Below are positions 17,182 to 25,836 of a DNA stretch of 64,000 bases, in pieces. The stretch comes from Brucella haematophila (GTDB taxonomy: Bacteria > Pseudomonadota > Alphaproteobacteria > Rhizobiales > Rhizobiaceae): the NCBI RefSeq assembly GCF_005938105.1, contig NZ_VCPE01000015.1, positions 1 through 64,000 on the forward strand. Reading direction: 5' to 3'. The notes below the pieces were generated by a model. The model saw only the letters and a program-made list of their open reading frames with translations. It was not told the origin of the DNA and did no database searches. Position numbers and translations under genes: made by a program. Each line of letters begins with the position of its first letter. The first letter of the stretch is position 1.

Positions 17182-17724
17182 ATGAGTCACGAAGCCCATG
17201 ATCCAGGCGGCAAGGTTCGCCTGAAAATCAAGCCGGAAATCAGAGGAGACGCAGTCTTCTCCGAATGTGGCCGATATCGCCGGCTTCTGACGCGTGAATG
17301 GGACGGAGCGGATAAGGACGGTTACGTGCTCTGGATTGGTATGAATCCAAGCACCGCCGCTTATGACGTCGATGATCCCACCGTTTTCAAAGAGCAGAAG
17401 TTTACGCGCCGCTGGGGTTACAGCCGCTACGTAAAATGCAATGTCATGGACTATCGTGCGACGCATCCGAAAATGTTGCTGGAAGAAGGTGTGATCCCTT
17501 GCACTGACGAGAATGTTCAGACAATTCTCCAGCAGGCCAGAGAAGCGGCAATTGTCGTTATGGCCTATGGGTCGCTTCACAAGAAGCTGGCGCACTACGG
17601 AGAAATCGTGACGAACACATTGCGAAGCAACGGTGTCACGCTCCATGCGCTGAAGATCACCAACAACGGTTCGCCGGGACACCCGCTATATTTGAAAGAT
17701 ACGAGCGAACTGATCGTCTACTGA
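17182..17724 (+). CDS. DUF1643 domain protein
   Basis: About 180 residues, nearly all in one DUF1643 domain: the family hallmark VLWIGMNPSTAAYDVDDPTV lies near residues 55-75, with TRRWGYSRYVKCNVMDYRATHP and the C-terminal NGSPGHPLYL also conserved. The family has a uracil-DNA-glycosylase-like look in its motifs (GMNPS, GHPL), but no function is established. Two ATGs occur in a row (17179, 17182); the second has better spacing to AGG. It stands alone between terminators. Confidence 0.8.
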   Translation: MSHEAHDPGGKVRLKIKPEIRGDAVFSECGRYRRLLTREWDGADKDGYVLWIGMNPSTAAYDVDDPTVFKEQKFTRRWGYSRYVKCNVMDYRATHPKMLLEEGVIPCTDENVQTILQQAREAAIVVMAYGSLHKKLAHYGEIVTNTLRSNGVTLHALKITNNGSPGHPLYLKDTSELIVY

Positions 17725-17824
17725 CGTGTCGCTGACGGCAGGATTCGGAAAATTGACGACAGGTCGGGAACGCAACTGATAAGCAATCCGGGCACTGGCA
17801 GACTAACGACAGAAAGACAGAAAA

Positions 17825-19021
17825 TTGACCAAGAACCCTCCTCGCAATCAGGCTGGCTTTGCAACGCGCGCAATCCATGTCGGTCAGGAACCAGATCCGT
17901 TGACCGGAGCCGTGATCCCGCCGATCTATCATGCCACGACCTATGTGCAGGATGGTATCGGGGCGAGCAAGGGATACGACTATACGCGAAGCGGCAATCC
18001 GACCCGAAACAACCTTGAGCGCTGCCTGGCAGACCTTGAAGGCGCAGAAGCCGCATTCGTTTTCCCGAGTGGACTTGCAGCCGCCGCAACATTGCTGGAG
18101 GCGCTTCCCGCCGGTTCGTCCATTCTGGCCCATAACGATCTCTATGGCGGCGTTTACCGATTGCTCGCCGATGTTCGGCCAATCACGGCGGCGCAGAATG
18201 TGCGCTTCGTAGATTTTTCCAACGAGGCTGCGCTGCGCGAAGCCGTCGCCGAACATAAGCCTGCTTTGCTCTGGTTTGAGACGCCGTCCAATCCAACACT
18301 CCGCATCGTTGACCTGTCATTGGTTGCGGAGCTTGGCAACAAGGCCGATGCGATTACCGTTTGCGACAGCACCTTCTCATCTCCTGCCGGCCAGCGCCCG
18401 ATCGACCATGGAATCCATGTCGTCGTTCATTCGGCAACGAAGATGCTCAACGGCCATTCGGACCTGCTGGGTGGTGTAGTCGCCATATCGGCGAATGCAC
18501 CTGCGGGGCTCGCAAAACGGGTAGGCTATTTGCAGAACGCCCTCGGCTCGGTCATGTCGCCGACAGATTGTGCTCTTTTGCACCGCTCTTTGAAAACGCT
18601 CGAAATCCGCAGCATCCGGCAGTCGCAAACGGCACTGAAGCTGGCGACCAGCCTTGAACAAAGAGCCGAAGAACTCGGCCTGACCAGAATTGTCTATCCC
18701 GGTCTGGCAAGCCATCCACAGCATAAAATGGCCGCCAACCAGATGATCAATTTCGGCTGTGTGATTTCTATCGAAGTTGGTGGTGACCTCGCACGCGTCG
18801 AACGCATTTTGACTTCGACGCGCTATTTCCACTTCGCTGTCAGCCTTGGAAGCGTAGAGAGCCTCATTCAGCATCCGTCGTCGCTGACCCATGCGGTTGT
18901 TCCCGAAGATCAGAAAAGCCAGCTCGGAATTAGCCCTCAGCTTATCCGCATATCCATCGGCCTCGAAGATCCGGAAGATCTGGAAGCCGATCTTGTGCAG
19001 GCATTGATGAACAACCGCTAA
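17825..19021 (+). CDS. Trans-sulfuration PLP enzyme (cystathionine beta-lyase/gamma-synthase family)
   Basis: A 398-residue fold-type I PLP enzyme. The phosphate and substrate arginine region YDYTRSGNPTRNNLE is near residue 50-64, PLP-stacking YGGVYRL near 110, and the Schiff-base lysine in VVHSATKMLNGHSDLLGG near 205. The family members cleave cystathionine or make it, or use O-acetylhomoserine; residues alone do not separate these, though the pattern fits cystathionine lyases. Translation appears to begin with TTG; no in-frame ATG is available near the conserved N terminus. A hairpin terminator follows. Confidence 0.88.
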   Translation: MTKNPPRNQAGFATRAIHVGQEPDPLTGAVIPPIYHATTYVQDGIGASKGYDYTRSGNPTRNNLERCLADLEGAEAAFVFPSGLAAAATLLEALPAGSSILAHNDLYGGVYRLLADVRPITAAQNVRFVDFSNEAALREAVAEHKPALLWFETPSNPTLRIVDLSLVAELGNKADAITVCDSTFSSPAGQRPIDHGIHVVVHSATKMLNGHSDLLGGVVAISANAPAGLAKRVGYLQNALGSVMSPTDCALLHRSLKTLEIRSIRQSQTALKLATSLEQRAEELGLTRIVYPGLASHPQHKMAANQMINFGCVISIEVGGDLARVERILTSTRYFHFAVSLGSVESLIQHPSSLTHAVVPEDQKSQLGISPQLIRISIGLEDPEDLEADLVQALMNNR

Positions 19022-19035
19022 GCTCCACGTGAATG

Positions 19036-19068
19036 CGAAATGGCTGAGCGCATTTATCAGCCATTTCG
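19036..19068. terminator. Hairpin terminator between convergent genes
   Basis: CGAAATGGCTGA and TCAGCCATTTCG form a 12-pair stem with a nine-base loop. It lies after the PLP enzyme and reaches into the end of the convergent small membrane-protein gene. Confidence 0.75.
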
Positions 19069-19260
19069 TTTCATCAAGTATGGCAGGAAAAAGAGATATA
19101 GCCCCGTCGCCAGCAATATAAACAGCGGCAAAAGAGGTGAATAAACCACCCAGGATGGCGGCTGGCCGAAAGCCATGGTGGCGAAATTCGCGATCACGGT
19201 AAGCGTAAATATAATCGATAGCCAGCGGTGAACCTGCCGGATGGATTTATTCAAGGCCAC
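19057..19260 (-). CDS. Small membrane protein with two transmembrane helices
   Basis: About 67 residues when started at GTG 19260, which has GGGGAG seven bases upstream; the frame is open to a TTG at 19278. Two hydrophobic helices are visible, around SIIFTLTVIANFATMAF and YSPLLPLFILLATGLYLFFL, separated by a short proline-containing loop, with basic residues at both ends. The N-terminal RQVHRWLS resembles the start of PepSY-type transmembrane segments, but the match is too short to name a family. It lies downstream of the ArsR/AHSA1 pair, past a terminator-like hairpin. Confidence 0.7.
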   Translation of the reverse strand: MALNKSIRQVHRWLSIIFTLTVIANFATMAFGQPPSWVVYSPLLPLFILLATGLYLFFLPYLMKRNG

Positions 19261-19280
19261 TTTTTCTCTCCCCTTCAAAA

Positions 19281-19305
19281 GCCAGCCCTAGGCGTAGGGG
19301 CTGGC
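19281..19305 (-). terminator. Terminator after the AHSA1 gene
   Basis: On the minus strand GCCAGCCC pairs with GGGCTGGC and is followed by TTTT. It separates the AHSA1 gene from the small membrane-protein gene. Confidence 0.7.
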
Positions 19306-19360
19306 TCTATTGTTATTCGTCCGCCTTTATCCGCTTCGAGTACTCCTAGAAGCGGCAGGT

Positions 19361-19792
19361 TCAATCCACATTGGCCGCCACGGTTTCGAGCTTTTCGAGG
19401 AAGCCCTGCCATCCGTGTTGAGCACCATGAAACGCTTGCGTCTGGTCCGGCTTGAAACCGGTCTGCTCCATCCTCAAATGTGTACCAACCACCGTTGGCG
19501 TCAGCGTCAAAGTCACGACACTTCTGAGATTATAAGCGCTATTCTCGTGGACGTGGTTCCAGGTGTAGGATAGCTGCTTGTTCGGTTCGACAACCAAAAC
19601 TTCGCAATCCAGCACACCACCCCACTCGCCGCGAAATTTGAACTGATGACCGACTGTCGGCGCAAAATCATTGCTCATCAGCCAATCGGCGATCAGATGA
19701 GGTTCGGTCAATGCGCGCCAGAGCTTCTCGGGTGGATAAGGCATCTCGCGTTCGACGACGACCGTGCGGGTCTCAGTTGATATCTCGCTCAT
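19361..19792 (-). CDS. SRPBCC (AHSA1-type) protein
   Basis: A 143-residue single START-like AHSA1 domain: VVVEREMPYPPEKLWRALTEPHLIADWL opens the fold and HGWQGFLEKLETVA closes it. Such proteins bind hydrophobic ligands in studied relatives; no enzymatic role is known. It overlaps the preceding ArsR gene by four bases (ATGA type), so they are co-translated. This is the second ArsR/AHSA1 pair in the window; the first has a duplicated domain. Confidence 0.88.
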   Translation of the reverse strand: MSEISTETRTVVVEREMPYPPEKLWRALTEPHLIADWLMSNDFAPTVGHQFKFRGEWGGVLDCEVLVVEPNKQLSYTWNHVHENSAYNLRSVVTLTLTPTVVGTHLRMEQTGFKPDQTQAFHGAQHGWQGFLEKLETVAANVD

Positions 19793-20121
19793 TGGTCCAT
19801 CCTCCTCAACAAGTCTTCAAGGGCGTCAAACTTCTTCTCCCAGAAGCCGGTCATTTCCTGCGCCCAGTCTATGAGTGGGGCCAAAGCCGTATACTCGGCT
19901 TTGTAATGGCTCTGCCGGCCTTCATGACGATCGCTCACGAGCCCCGCCCGCTTCAACGCGGCAAGGTGCTTCGAGACAACGGGTTGCGAAACCCCTGCCC
20001 CTGCAGTCAGAACCGTGACCGTTTTTTCCCCCTCACGGCAAAGACGCTCAAATATCGCCCGTCGTGTTGGATCGGACAGTGCTTTGAAGACTTCATCCCG
20101 TGTTGCTGTCACTTTATTCAT
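19789..20121 (-). CDS. ArsR family transcriptional regulator
   Basis: A 110-residue winged-helix regulator: EVFKALSDPTRRAIFERLCREGEKTVTVL is followed by the recognition helix in GVSQPVVSKHLAALKRAGLV and a C-terminal helix LIDWAQEMTGFWEKKFDALEDLL seen in AHSA1-linked members. A single cysteine is present and no metal site is apparent. The perfect palindrome ATAGCT-AAAC-AGCTAT upstream is a likely autoregulatory site. Confidence 0.9.
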   Translation of the reverse strand: MNKVTATRDEVFKALSDPTRRAIFERLCREGEKTVTVLTAGAGVSQPVVSKHLAALKRAGLVSDRHEGRQSHYKAEYTALAPLIDWAQEMTGFWEKKFDALEDLLRRMDQ

Positions 20122-20145
20122 ACCCCAATGGCTATGGATTAATTC

Positions 20146-20161
20146 ATAGCTAAACAGCTAT
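20146..20161. promoter_or_regulatory. Probable ArsR operator
   Basis: ATAGCT-AAAC-AGCTAT is a perfect inverted repeat 25 bases upstream of the ArsR start. A related half-site TGGCTAT lies nearer the start codon, at about 20129-20135. Confidence 0.55.
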
Positions 20162-20221
20162 ATGTTTGTCAAGCGTGACGATAATCGCTCGTAAAGTCGG
20201 TTACAGTTGTATGCACATGAT

Positions 20222-20231
20222 TATGCGCATA
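20222..20231. promoter_or_regulatory. Putative ccd operator
   Basis: TATGCGCATA is a 10-bp palindrome about 25 bases before ccdA, with a similar TATGCACAT just upstream. Ccd operons are autorepressed by the CcdA-CcdB complex, so these repeats are candidate binding sites. Confidence 0.4.
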
Positions 20232-20256
20232 TACTGGGCAGAAAGGAGACTGCGAT

Positions 20257-20502
20257 ATGTCGGAGCACGAAGCTGCACGTATATTCAAGCGTGCGACCAA
20301 TCTCTCAATCGATAGTGAGCTTCTCGCCGAGGCCCGTCGGCATAAGATCAATATTTCCAAAGCGGCCGAACTTGGAATTGCGCAGGCGGTTGCCGCCGCA
20401 AAGGCAATGCGCTGGAAAGAAGAGAACCGCGCTGCGATACAAAGCTCGAATGCCTATGTCGAAGCAAACGGCTTGCCCCTCGAACGTTATCGCCAATTCT
20501 GA
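20257..20502 (+). CDS. ccdA: Type II antitoxin CcdA
   Basis: An 81-residue antitoxin. The N-terminal part (RATNLSIDSELLAEARRHKINISKAAELGI) is a ribbon-helix-helix DNA-binding domain and the C-terminal part (RWKEENRAAIQSSNAYVEANGLPLERYRQF) is the toxin-neutralising tail characteristic of CcdA. The start is behind AAGGAG. Its stop overlaps the ccdB start by one base. A chromosomal copy outside any plasmid or phage context may act in stabilisation or stress, but that is not evident from sequence. Confidence 0.92.
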   Translation: MSEHEAARIFKRATNLSIDSELLAEARRHKINISKAAELGIAQAVAAAKAMRWKEENRAAIQSSNAYVEANGLPLERYRQF

Positions 20503-20798
20503 TGGCGCGATACGACGTCTACCCCAATCCCGGTGGCGGCTATGTGCTGGACGTGCAGGCCGACCTGCTTGATGAGCTGAAAACGCGCATCGTCATTCCA
20601 CTCATCGGCAAGACATCAGCTCCGCTTCCAGCAAAGCGCCTCAACCCGAGTTTTGAGATTGAGGGCGAAGACTATATTCTCGTCACCCAGTTCATGGCGG
20701 CAATTCCGATCTCTGCCTTGAAAGAACCCGTGACAAATCTTAAGGCCGCGCACGATGAGATCGTCGCGGCCCTTGATATGGCATTTCACGGCTTCTGA
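20502..20798 (+). CDS. ccdB: Type II toxin CcdB
   Basis: A 98-residue CcdB-fold toxin, matching the F-plasmid protein in length and in landmarks such as YDVYPN, VDVQADL-like YVLDVQADLLD, RIVIPL and TQFMAAIPISAL. F CcdB poisons DNA gyrase through its last residues W-G-I; here the tail is AFHGF, so the tryptophan is replaced by histidine. Chromosomal homologues often vary here, and whether this one still inhibits gyrase cannot be told. The gene is translationally coupled to ccdA. Confidence 0.9.
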   Translation: MARYDVYPNPGGGYVLDVQADLLDELKTRIVIPLIGKTSAPLPAKRLNPSFEIEGEDYILVTQFMAAIPISALKEPVTNLKAAHDEIVAALDMAFHGF

Positions 20799-20827
20799 AG
20801 CGAAAAGCAAACGTCGCAATCCGTTCG

Positions 20828-21592
20828 CTAGAGTACCTCTCCGCCGTCGATAACAAGCGCCAGTCCGGTTACGAATGCCGCCAGTGGCGAGGCGAGATAG
20901 ACGATGCCTGCCGCTATTTCCTCTGCGGATGCCCAACGCCCCATCGGTATCGTTTTGGAGACATAGTCTTCCAGAGCTGCCCGACCTCCCATCTGCTGCT
21001 CAAAGCCAGCATTGAAGGGCGTATCGACAAAACCCGGACAAAGTGCATTAAAGCGAATGTTTTCACGCGCATAGTCCGCCGCCATCTGACGCACCATTGC
21101 GACTGCTGCGTGTTTGGTCGTGGCGTAAGAAATCATCCCACGATCATATTGGCACCCAGAATTGGACGCAGTAATAATCACCGATCCTCCACCCTGCGCT
21201 CGCATTGGCGCGAGTGCTGCCTGTGCAATAACGAAATGTGAGCGAACATTGAGTGCCCATGCCAGATCCATTTGATCAGGCGTTACTTCCTCAAGTTTTC
21301 CCGCAATCTGTATGCCGACGTGAGAATGCACGATATCGAGCCTGCCGTGGCGCGCAGCAACACCAACGACTATGTCAGTGATAGCAGCGTCATCGCGCGC
21401 ATCGAGTGCTGCACTCTCGGCTTGTCCTCCATTGGCCCGGATTGCTTGCGCCGTTGCTTCGGCAAGCTCTGCACGCAGGTCCGTGACCACAACGGTTGCG
21501 CCTTCCGCCGCCATGGCGATTGCGCCTGCGCGACCGATACCCGAGCCTGCACCTGTTACGAGAGCAACCCGGCCTTCAAGACAAGATTTCAT
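20828..21592 (-). CDS. SDR family oxidoreductase
   Basis: A 254-residue classical short-chain dehydrogenase: cofactor motif TGAGSGIGRAG at residues 13-23, acidic VTDLR favouring NAD, the catalytic serine in VIITASNSGCQYDRG and YATTK, and the C-terminal FVTGLALVIDGG. It follows the permease gene by 67 bases and is probably the last gene of the polyamine-type ABC operon, which suggests that it oxidises the imported compound or a product of it. The start has AGGGA upstream. Confidence 0.88.
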   Translation of the reverse strand: MKSCLEGRVALVTGAGSGIGRAGAIAMAAEGATVVVTDLRAELAEATAQAIRANGGQAESAALDARDDAAITDIVVGVAARHGRLDIVHSHVGIQIAGKLEEVTPDQMDLAWALNVRSHFVIAQAALAPMRAQGGGSVIITASNSGCQYDRGMISYATTKHAAVAMVRQMAADYARENIRFNALCPGFVDTPFNAGFEQQMGGRAALEDYVSKTIPMGRWASAEEIAAGIVYLASPLAAFVTGLALVIDGGEVL

Positions 21593-21659
21593 GATTTTTT
21601 CCCTAGAATAAGCGCAGAATGCACGGGGTTAAGGCAGGCGTTTGAAACGCTTCTGATCC

Positions 21660-22463
21660 TTATTGCCCTGCCGGTTTTCCACGCCGAAGAATGATTTGTG
21701 CAAAGACGAGCAACAGCAGAGAGAACACCATCACCATTGTGCCGATGGCATTGATCTCCGGTGTCACTCCGCGACGAATTGACGAAAAGATGTAGATCGG
21801 CAGAGTCGTCTGTGGTCCGGCGACAAAGAAAGCGATGATGAAGTCATCGAAGCTGAAGGTGAAGCTAAGCAAGAAGCCCGCCATCATTGCTGGCATCAAC
21901 ATCGGTAAAGTCACTTGCCGGAAGGTTGCAAGCGGGCCAGCTCCAAGGTCGGAGGAAGCTTCGATCAACGCGCGGTCCATCCCATCAATGCGGGCACGCA
22001 CCAGGATAATCACCAGCGACATCGTGAACAGCACATGTGCCGCGATGAGCGAGCCATATCCCAAAGAGAGTTTTAGCCCAGTCAGTCCCTGAAGCCAGGG
22101 ATTGACGGTATTGAAGACTGTCACCAGCGCGATCAGCGTTGCAATACCGATAACAATACCGGGGATCATCACCGCGATATAGATCATCGCATCGAAGAGA
22201 ACACGCAATTTTCCCTTCAAACCAGTGAGCGCAATGGCCGCCATCGTGCCCAGCAGGCAGGATAGAAATGCCGAAGTCAGTGCAACGGATGCTGACGTCT
22301 TGAGAGCGTCGATAACGAACGGATTTTCGAGCGCTTTGGAATACCATTGCGTCGAGAACCCTTGCAACTGGCTTGCCGACCGGCCCGCAGAAAAGCTGAA
22401 AAGCGCGATAATTCCGATAGGAAGATAGAGGAACAGGTAAATCGCAGTAGCGTAGATGCGCAT
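21660..22463 (-). CDS. ABC transporter permease, PotC/YdcV type
   Basis: A 267-residue inner-membrane permease with about six transmembrane helices and the cytoplasmic EAA loop ALIEASSDLGAGPLATFRQVTLPMLMPA near residue 165 that docks on the ATPase. It ends with the family pattern of PotC-like spermidine/putrescine permeases. Two ATGs occur in a row; the second (22463) is better spaced from GAGG. It follows the PotB-like gene with a four-base gap, so the two form the transmembrane heterodimer. Confidence 0.92.
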   Translation of the reverse strand: MRIYATAIYLFLYLPIGIIALFSFSAGRSASQLQGFSTQWYSKALENPFVIDALKTSASVALTSAFLSCLLGTMAAIALTGLKGKLRVLFDAMIYIAVMIPGIVIGIATLIALVTVFNTVNPWLQGLTGLKLSLGYGSLIAAHVLFTMSLVIILVRARIDGMDRALIEASSDLGAGPLATFRQVTLPMLMPAMMAGFLLSFTFSFDDFIIAFFVAGPQTTLPIYIFSSIRRGVTPEINAIGTMVMVFSLLLLVFAQIILRRGKPAGQ

Positions 22464-22470
22464 CATTTCC

Positions 22471-23328
22471 TCACATCAAACTGACATCTTCGCGTGCGGT
22501 CCCCATCAGGCGCAGGAAACGCATGTAAAGGGAGACGACAAGCAACATAATCGCCACCAGTGTTATCGACACGGCCGACCCAAAAGCCCAGTTGCGCGAT
22601 TGCAGGAACAGATCCACAAGCGCATTTCCAACGAAGAAGACGTTGCCCCCACCGAGCATCTGCGGGATTAGATATTCCCCCATGAGCAGGATGAAAACGA
22701 GCATTGAACCAGTTGCCACACCGGGCAGCGACAAGGGCAATGTGATCTGCAGGAAGCGCCGCCACGGAGGCGTACCCAGATCATCCGCCGCTTCCAGCAA
22801 TCTGCGGTCGAGCTTTTCCAGACTCACATAGATCGGGAAGAACATCAGCGGCAGATAACCGTAGACAATACCCACCAGAACAGCGAAAGGCGTATTGATC
22901 AACCGAAAATCACCGAGACCAAACGCAGACAACAATTGAGGGATGCCGCGCCCGCCAAGAAGGAATATCCAGGCATAGGAGCGGATCAGGATCGATGTCC
23001 AGAATGGCACGATCACCAGTACCAGCAACAATGTGCGCCACTGCCTGCCCACCCGCAATGCAAGATAATAGGCTAGCGGATAAGCAAACAGGAGCGCTGC
23101 AATTGTGCCGATTGGCGCGAGCGTCAATGTATTGCGGAATGCGGCCCAGCGACTTCCGAGATTGGCGTATTGGGCCAAGGTGAAAGCCGGCTCATAGCCG
23201 CCTGCCGCTCCGCGTTCCCCAAAGGAATAGACGAGCACGACCGCCAGCGGCAATACGAGGAGTGCCGCGTACCACAGGCCCGCTGGCCCCAGCAGGAGCC
23301 AGCGCATTTTTCGCTGAGACAATGCCAT
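22471..23328 (-). CDS. ABC transporter permease, PotB/YdcU type
   Basis: A 285-residue permease of usual length with a first helix at about residues 13-33, five further helices, and the EAA loop LLEAADDLGTPPWRRFLQITLPLSLPG near residue 180. The family imports polyamines and related cations or small acids. It lies between the binding-protein gene (14-base gap) and the PotC-like gene (4-base gap) in one operon. Confidence 0.92.
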   Translation of the reverse strand: MALSQRKMRWLLLGPAGLWYAALLVLPLAVVLVYSFGERGAAGGYEPAFTLAQYANLGSRWAAFRNTLTLAPIGTIAALLFAYPLAYYLALRVGRQWRTLLLVLVIVPFWTSILIRSYAWIFLLGGRGIPQLLSAFGLGDFRLINTPFAVLVGIVYGYLPLMFFPIYVSLEKLDRRLLEAADDLGTPPWRRFLQITLPLSLPGVATGSMLVFILLMGEYLIPQMLGGGNVFFVGNALVDLFLQSRNWAFGSAVSITLVAIMLLVVSLYMRFLRLMGTAREDVSLM

Positions 23329-23342
23329 CGCTGTCCGTCCGG

Positions 23343-24497
23343 TTATGCCGATTTAAAGCGGGCGATCAGTTCCGCCCGGTTTGGATCAGTCAACGTGACG
23401 GCCGCTCCAAATTCCAGCGTGGACAGAAGTTCTGACGCCGGATGAAGGATCGGATCATTGCGCATTTCTTCGGACACCAGCGCTTCGACGCGGGCATCAG
23501 GCACAGGATAACCATGGAAGGCTGCCTCGCGCGCATTGACCGATGGATCGAGCAGGAAGTTCAACAGTGCGTAGGCACCTTCGCGATTGGGTGCACTTGT
23601 CGGGATGGTGTAGAAGTCAGACCAGATTTCCCCGCCTTCCTTACCGAGCGTGTAATGAATTTCCGGCAGATCGCGATTCATCTGCTTCGCGTCACCGGTC
23701 CAGCACATCGTTAACCAGGCGTCGCCATTGCGCATGGAAGGCTGATAGTCAGAGGTAATAGCAAACAGATGCGGCTTTACCTCAATCAGCAATTTCTCGG
23801 CATCGGCCAACTCTTTCGGATCGACAGAGTTAAACGAATAGCCATGATATTTCAAAGCATTACCGATAGCGGTCAGCTGATAGTCATGGATGATCGTGCG
23901 ACCGGAAAAGTCTGTCTTGGTCAGATCGAAGAAGTCTTTCCAGCTGGTGAAAGGTGCTTTCGCCTTGCTGCTGTCCCAGGCCATGCCTGTCGTACCCCAA
24001 AGCTTGGGGATACCGTAGAGCTTTCCATCGACAGTGCCGGGCGTTGCAAAACGCGCTTCGAAGGACTCTGCATTGTAGTTGGGCAGCTTCGTCAGATCGA
24101 GCGGCTCGATCATCTTGCTGTCGGCATAGGTGCTTATGGCATAGTTCGTCGCTACGACGATGTCCCAGCCAGCGCCACCCGCCTGCAGTTTGGCGAACAT
24201 TTCCTCGTTTGAACCGAAGACATTCACCTGAACGGCAGCGCCAGTTTCCTTCTGGAACGCCGCCAGGTTATCAGGGTCCTGATAGTTCGGCCAAGTTGCA
24301 ATCGATACCCGGTCCCCAATGTCACCTGCCCATGCGCGAGATGGCAAAAGCCCCGGCAGCGCACCCGCCATAACAGCCGTCGCGGCGCCAAGACCGGTCA
24401 CGCCAAGAAAATGGCGGCGCGTAACGGAACCCTTCTGGTACCGGCGCAGTTCCTCCATGAATGCCTGCCGGGAAACCGGCGTATCTTTCTTCGTCAT
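23343..24497 (-). CDS. ABC transporter substrate-binding protein, PotD type
   Basis: A 384-residue extracytoplasmic binding protein. The leader carries a twin-arginine motif, SVTRRHFLG at residues 24-32, and ends at SRAWA, so export through Tat is likely. The mature start VSIATWPNYQDPDNLAAFQKETG and the WGTTGMAWD segment are typical of the PotD/PotF group. The ligand may be a polyamine or related amine; binding residues were not resolved. It is the second gene of the potA-D-B-C-type operon. Confidence 0.92.
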   Translation of the reverse strand: MTKKDTPVSRQAFMEELRRYQKGSVTRRHFLGVTGLGAATAVMAGALPGLLPSRAWAGDIGDRVSIATWPNYQDPDNLAAFQKETGAAVQVNVFGSNEEMFAKLQAGGAGWDIVVATNYAISTYADSKMIEPLDLTKLPNYNAESFEARFATPGTVDGKLYGIPKLWGTTGMAWDSSKAKAPFTSWKDFFDLTKTDFSGRTIIHDYQLTAIGNALKYHGYSFNSVDPKELADAEKLLIEVKPHLFAITSDYQPSMRNGDAWLTMCWTGDAKQMNRDLPEIHYTLGKEGGEIWSDFYTIPTSAPNREGAYALLNFLLDPSVNAREAAFHGYPVPDARVEALVSEEMRNDPILHPASELLSTLEFGAAVTLTDPNRAELIARFKSA

Positions 24498-24589
24498 TTT
24501 ATCCCTCTCTTTTTATTTTTGTCGTCCAAACTTGGAATTTTGAAATGCACCGCGCTTGAGAGCTGCCCTATGTCAACCTCACAGACCCT

Positions 24590-25717
24590 TTATTCACCCC
24601 GAAGGATCAGGCCTGTTCCTTGATCCCAGACAAGATGAACCGTGGAACCCACATAAACACCCGGCAATGCACGCTCCGCCTGTCTTGGCACCAGAACCTG
24701 CAACGAGCCTAGAACCGGATGGGTGAGCAAGAATTCTATGTGCTCGCCAAGGAAAATCTTGTTTGCGACCTGCACGTCAATCGCTGTCTCCCCTTCAGTC
24801 GGTGAAACGGTCAGGCGCAGTGCTTCCGGTCGAATCATGATGTCGACAGTGTCACCCGGTGTCACAGCAAAGGCAGTTTCAACCACCACCTGATGACCTG
24901 TGGCCAGGCGCACCGTCACTTGGTCATCATCACTATGCTCGACTTTCCCAGCGAGAATGTTGGCGCGGCCCACAAAGTTCGCGACATAGCGATTAGCGGG
25001 GCGATCATAGAGTTCCCGCGGCGTCCCAATCTGCGCGATGCGACCATGGCCCATGATGCAGATACGGTCGGACATAGACAATGCTTCTTGCTGATCATGC
25101 GTGACCAGAACGAAGGTGATGCCCAGCTTGCGTTGCAATGACAAAAGCTCAAGCTGCATCTCTGTCCGCAGCTTGGCGTCAAGTGCCGCCATCGGTTCGT
25201 CGAGCAGCAATATCTTTGGCTCATTCACGATAGCGCGGGCCAGCGCCACACGCTGTTGCTGACCACCCGACATTTCCCATATCCGCCGTCCACCAAAGTC
25301 GGAGAGACGAACAGTTTCCAGTGCTTTCGCAACCCGAAGGCCGATTTCGGACTTCGCTAGTCTCGGGCGACGCTGTCTTAATCCGTACCCCACATTCTGC
25401 GCGACGGTCATGTGTGGAAAGAGGGCGTAGCTTTGGAAAACCATGTTGACAGGGCGCTTATAGGCCGGCGTCGTGCCGACCTCCGACCCGTCGATCAATA
25501 TCTCGCCTTCGCTTGGCTGTTCGAATCCGGCCAGCATTCTCAGCGCGGTTGTCTTTCCGCAACCCGAAGGCCCCAAGAAGGAAAGGAATTCCCCTCGCCG
25601 GATTTGCAGATTCAGCTGACTGGCCGCAAGCACGGCACCATAACGCTTCGTGGTGCCGACAAATTCCGCAACTGTGTCGCCGCTTCGACCCACTGAAGCC
25701 TCGGTAGCGTATACCAT
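24590..25717 (-). CDS. ABC transporter ATP-binding protein, PotA type
   Basis: A 375-residue ATPase. Walker A GPSGCGKTT lies near residue 52, the Q loop in MVFQSYALFPHMTVAQNVGYG, the signature MSGGQQQRVALARA near 150, and Walker B ILLLDEPMAALD with the switch histidine in VTHDQ. The last 110 residues form a TOBE/OB regulatory domain. The reading frame reaches a TTG one codon earlier, but the ATG is preferred. It is the first gene of the operon and is divergent from the LuxR-type regulator. Confidence 0.93.
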   Translation of the reverse strand: MVYATEASVGRSGDTVAEFVGTTKRYGAVLAASQLNLQIRRGEFLSFLGPSGCGKTTALRMLAGFEQPSEGEILIDGSEVGTTPAYKRPVNMVFQSYALFPHMTVAQNVGYGLRQRRPRLAKSEIGLRVAKALETVRLSDFGGRRIWEMSGGQQQRVALARAIVNEPKILLLDEPMAALDAKLRTEMQLELLSLQRKLGITFVLVTHDQQEALSMSDRICIMGHGRIAQIGTPRELYDRPANRYVANFVGRANILAGKVEHSDDDQVTVRLATGHQVVVETAFAVTPGDTVDIMIRPEALRLTVSPTEGETAIDVQVANKIFLGEHIEFLLTHPVLGSLQVLVPRQAERALPGVYVGSTVHLVWDQGTGLILRGE

Positions 25718-25796
25718 CAAAATATATTCCCCTAGAGAGCTTTGCCTGAAGCGGCATATCCCTTATTTTGGAAAAAACATATAAAAATACTCGATA

Positions 25797-25811
25797 TGTG
25801 TATATATCACA
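25797..25811. promoter_or_regulatory. Putative operator of the LuxR-type regulator
   Basis: TGTG-TATATAT-CACA is an inverted repeat in the AT-rich 119-base space between the divergent potA-like and luxR-type genes. It is very close to the regulator start and could mediate autoregulation. Confidence 0.35.
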
Positions 25812-25836
25812 AAAGGCATATAGACGGAGATTCCTG

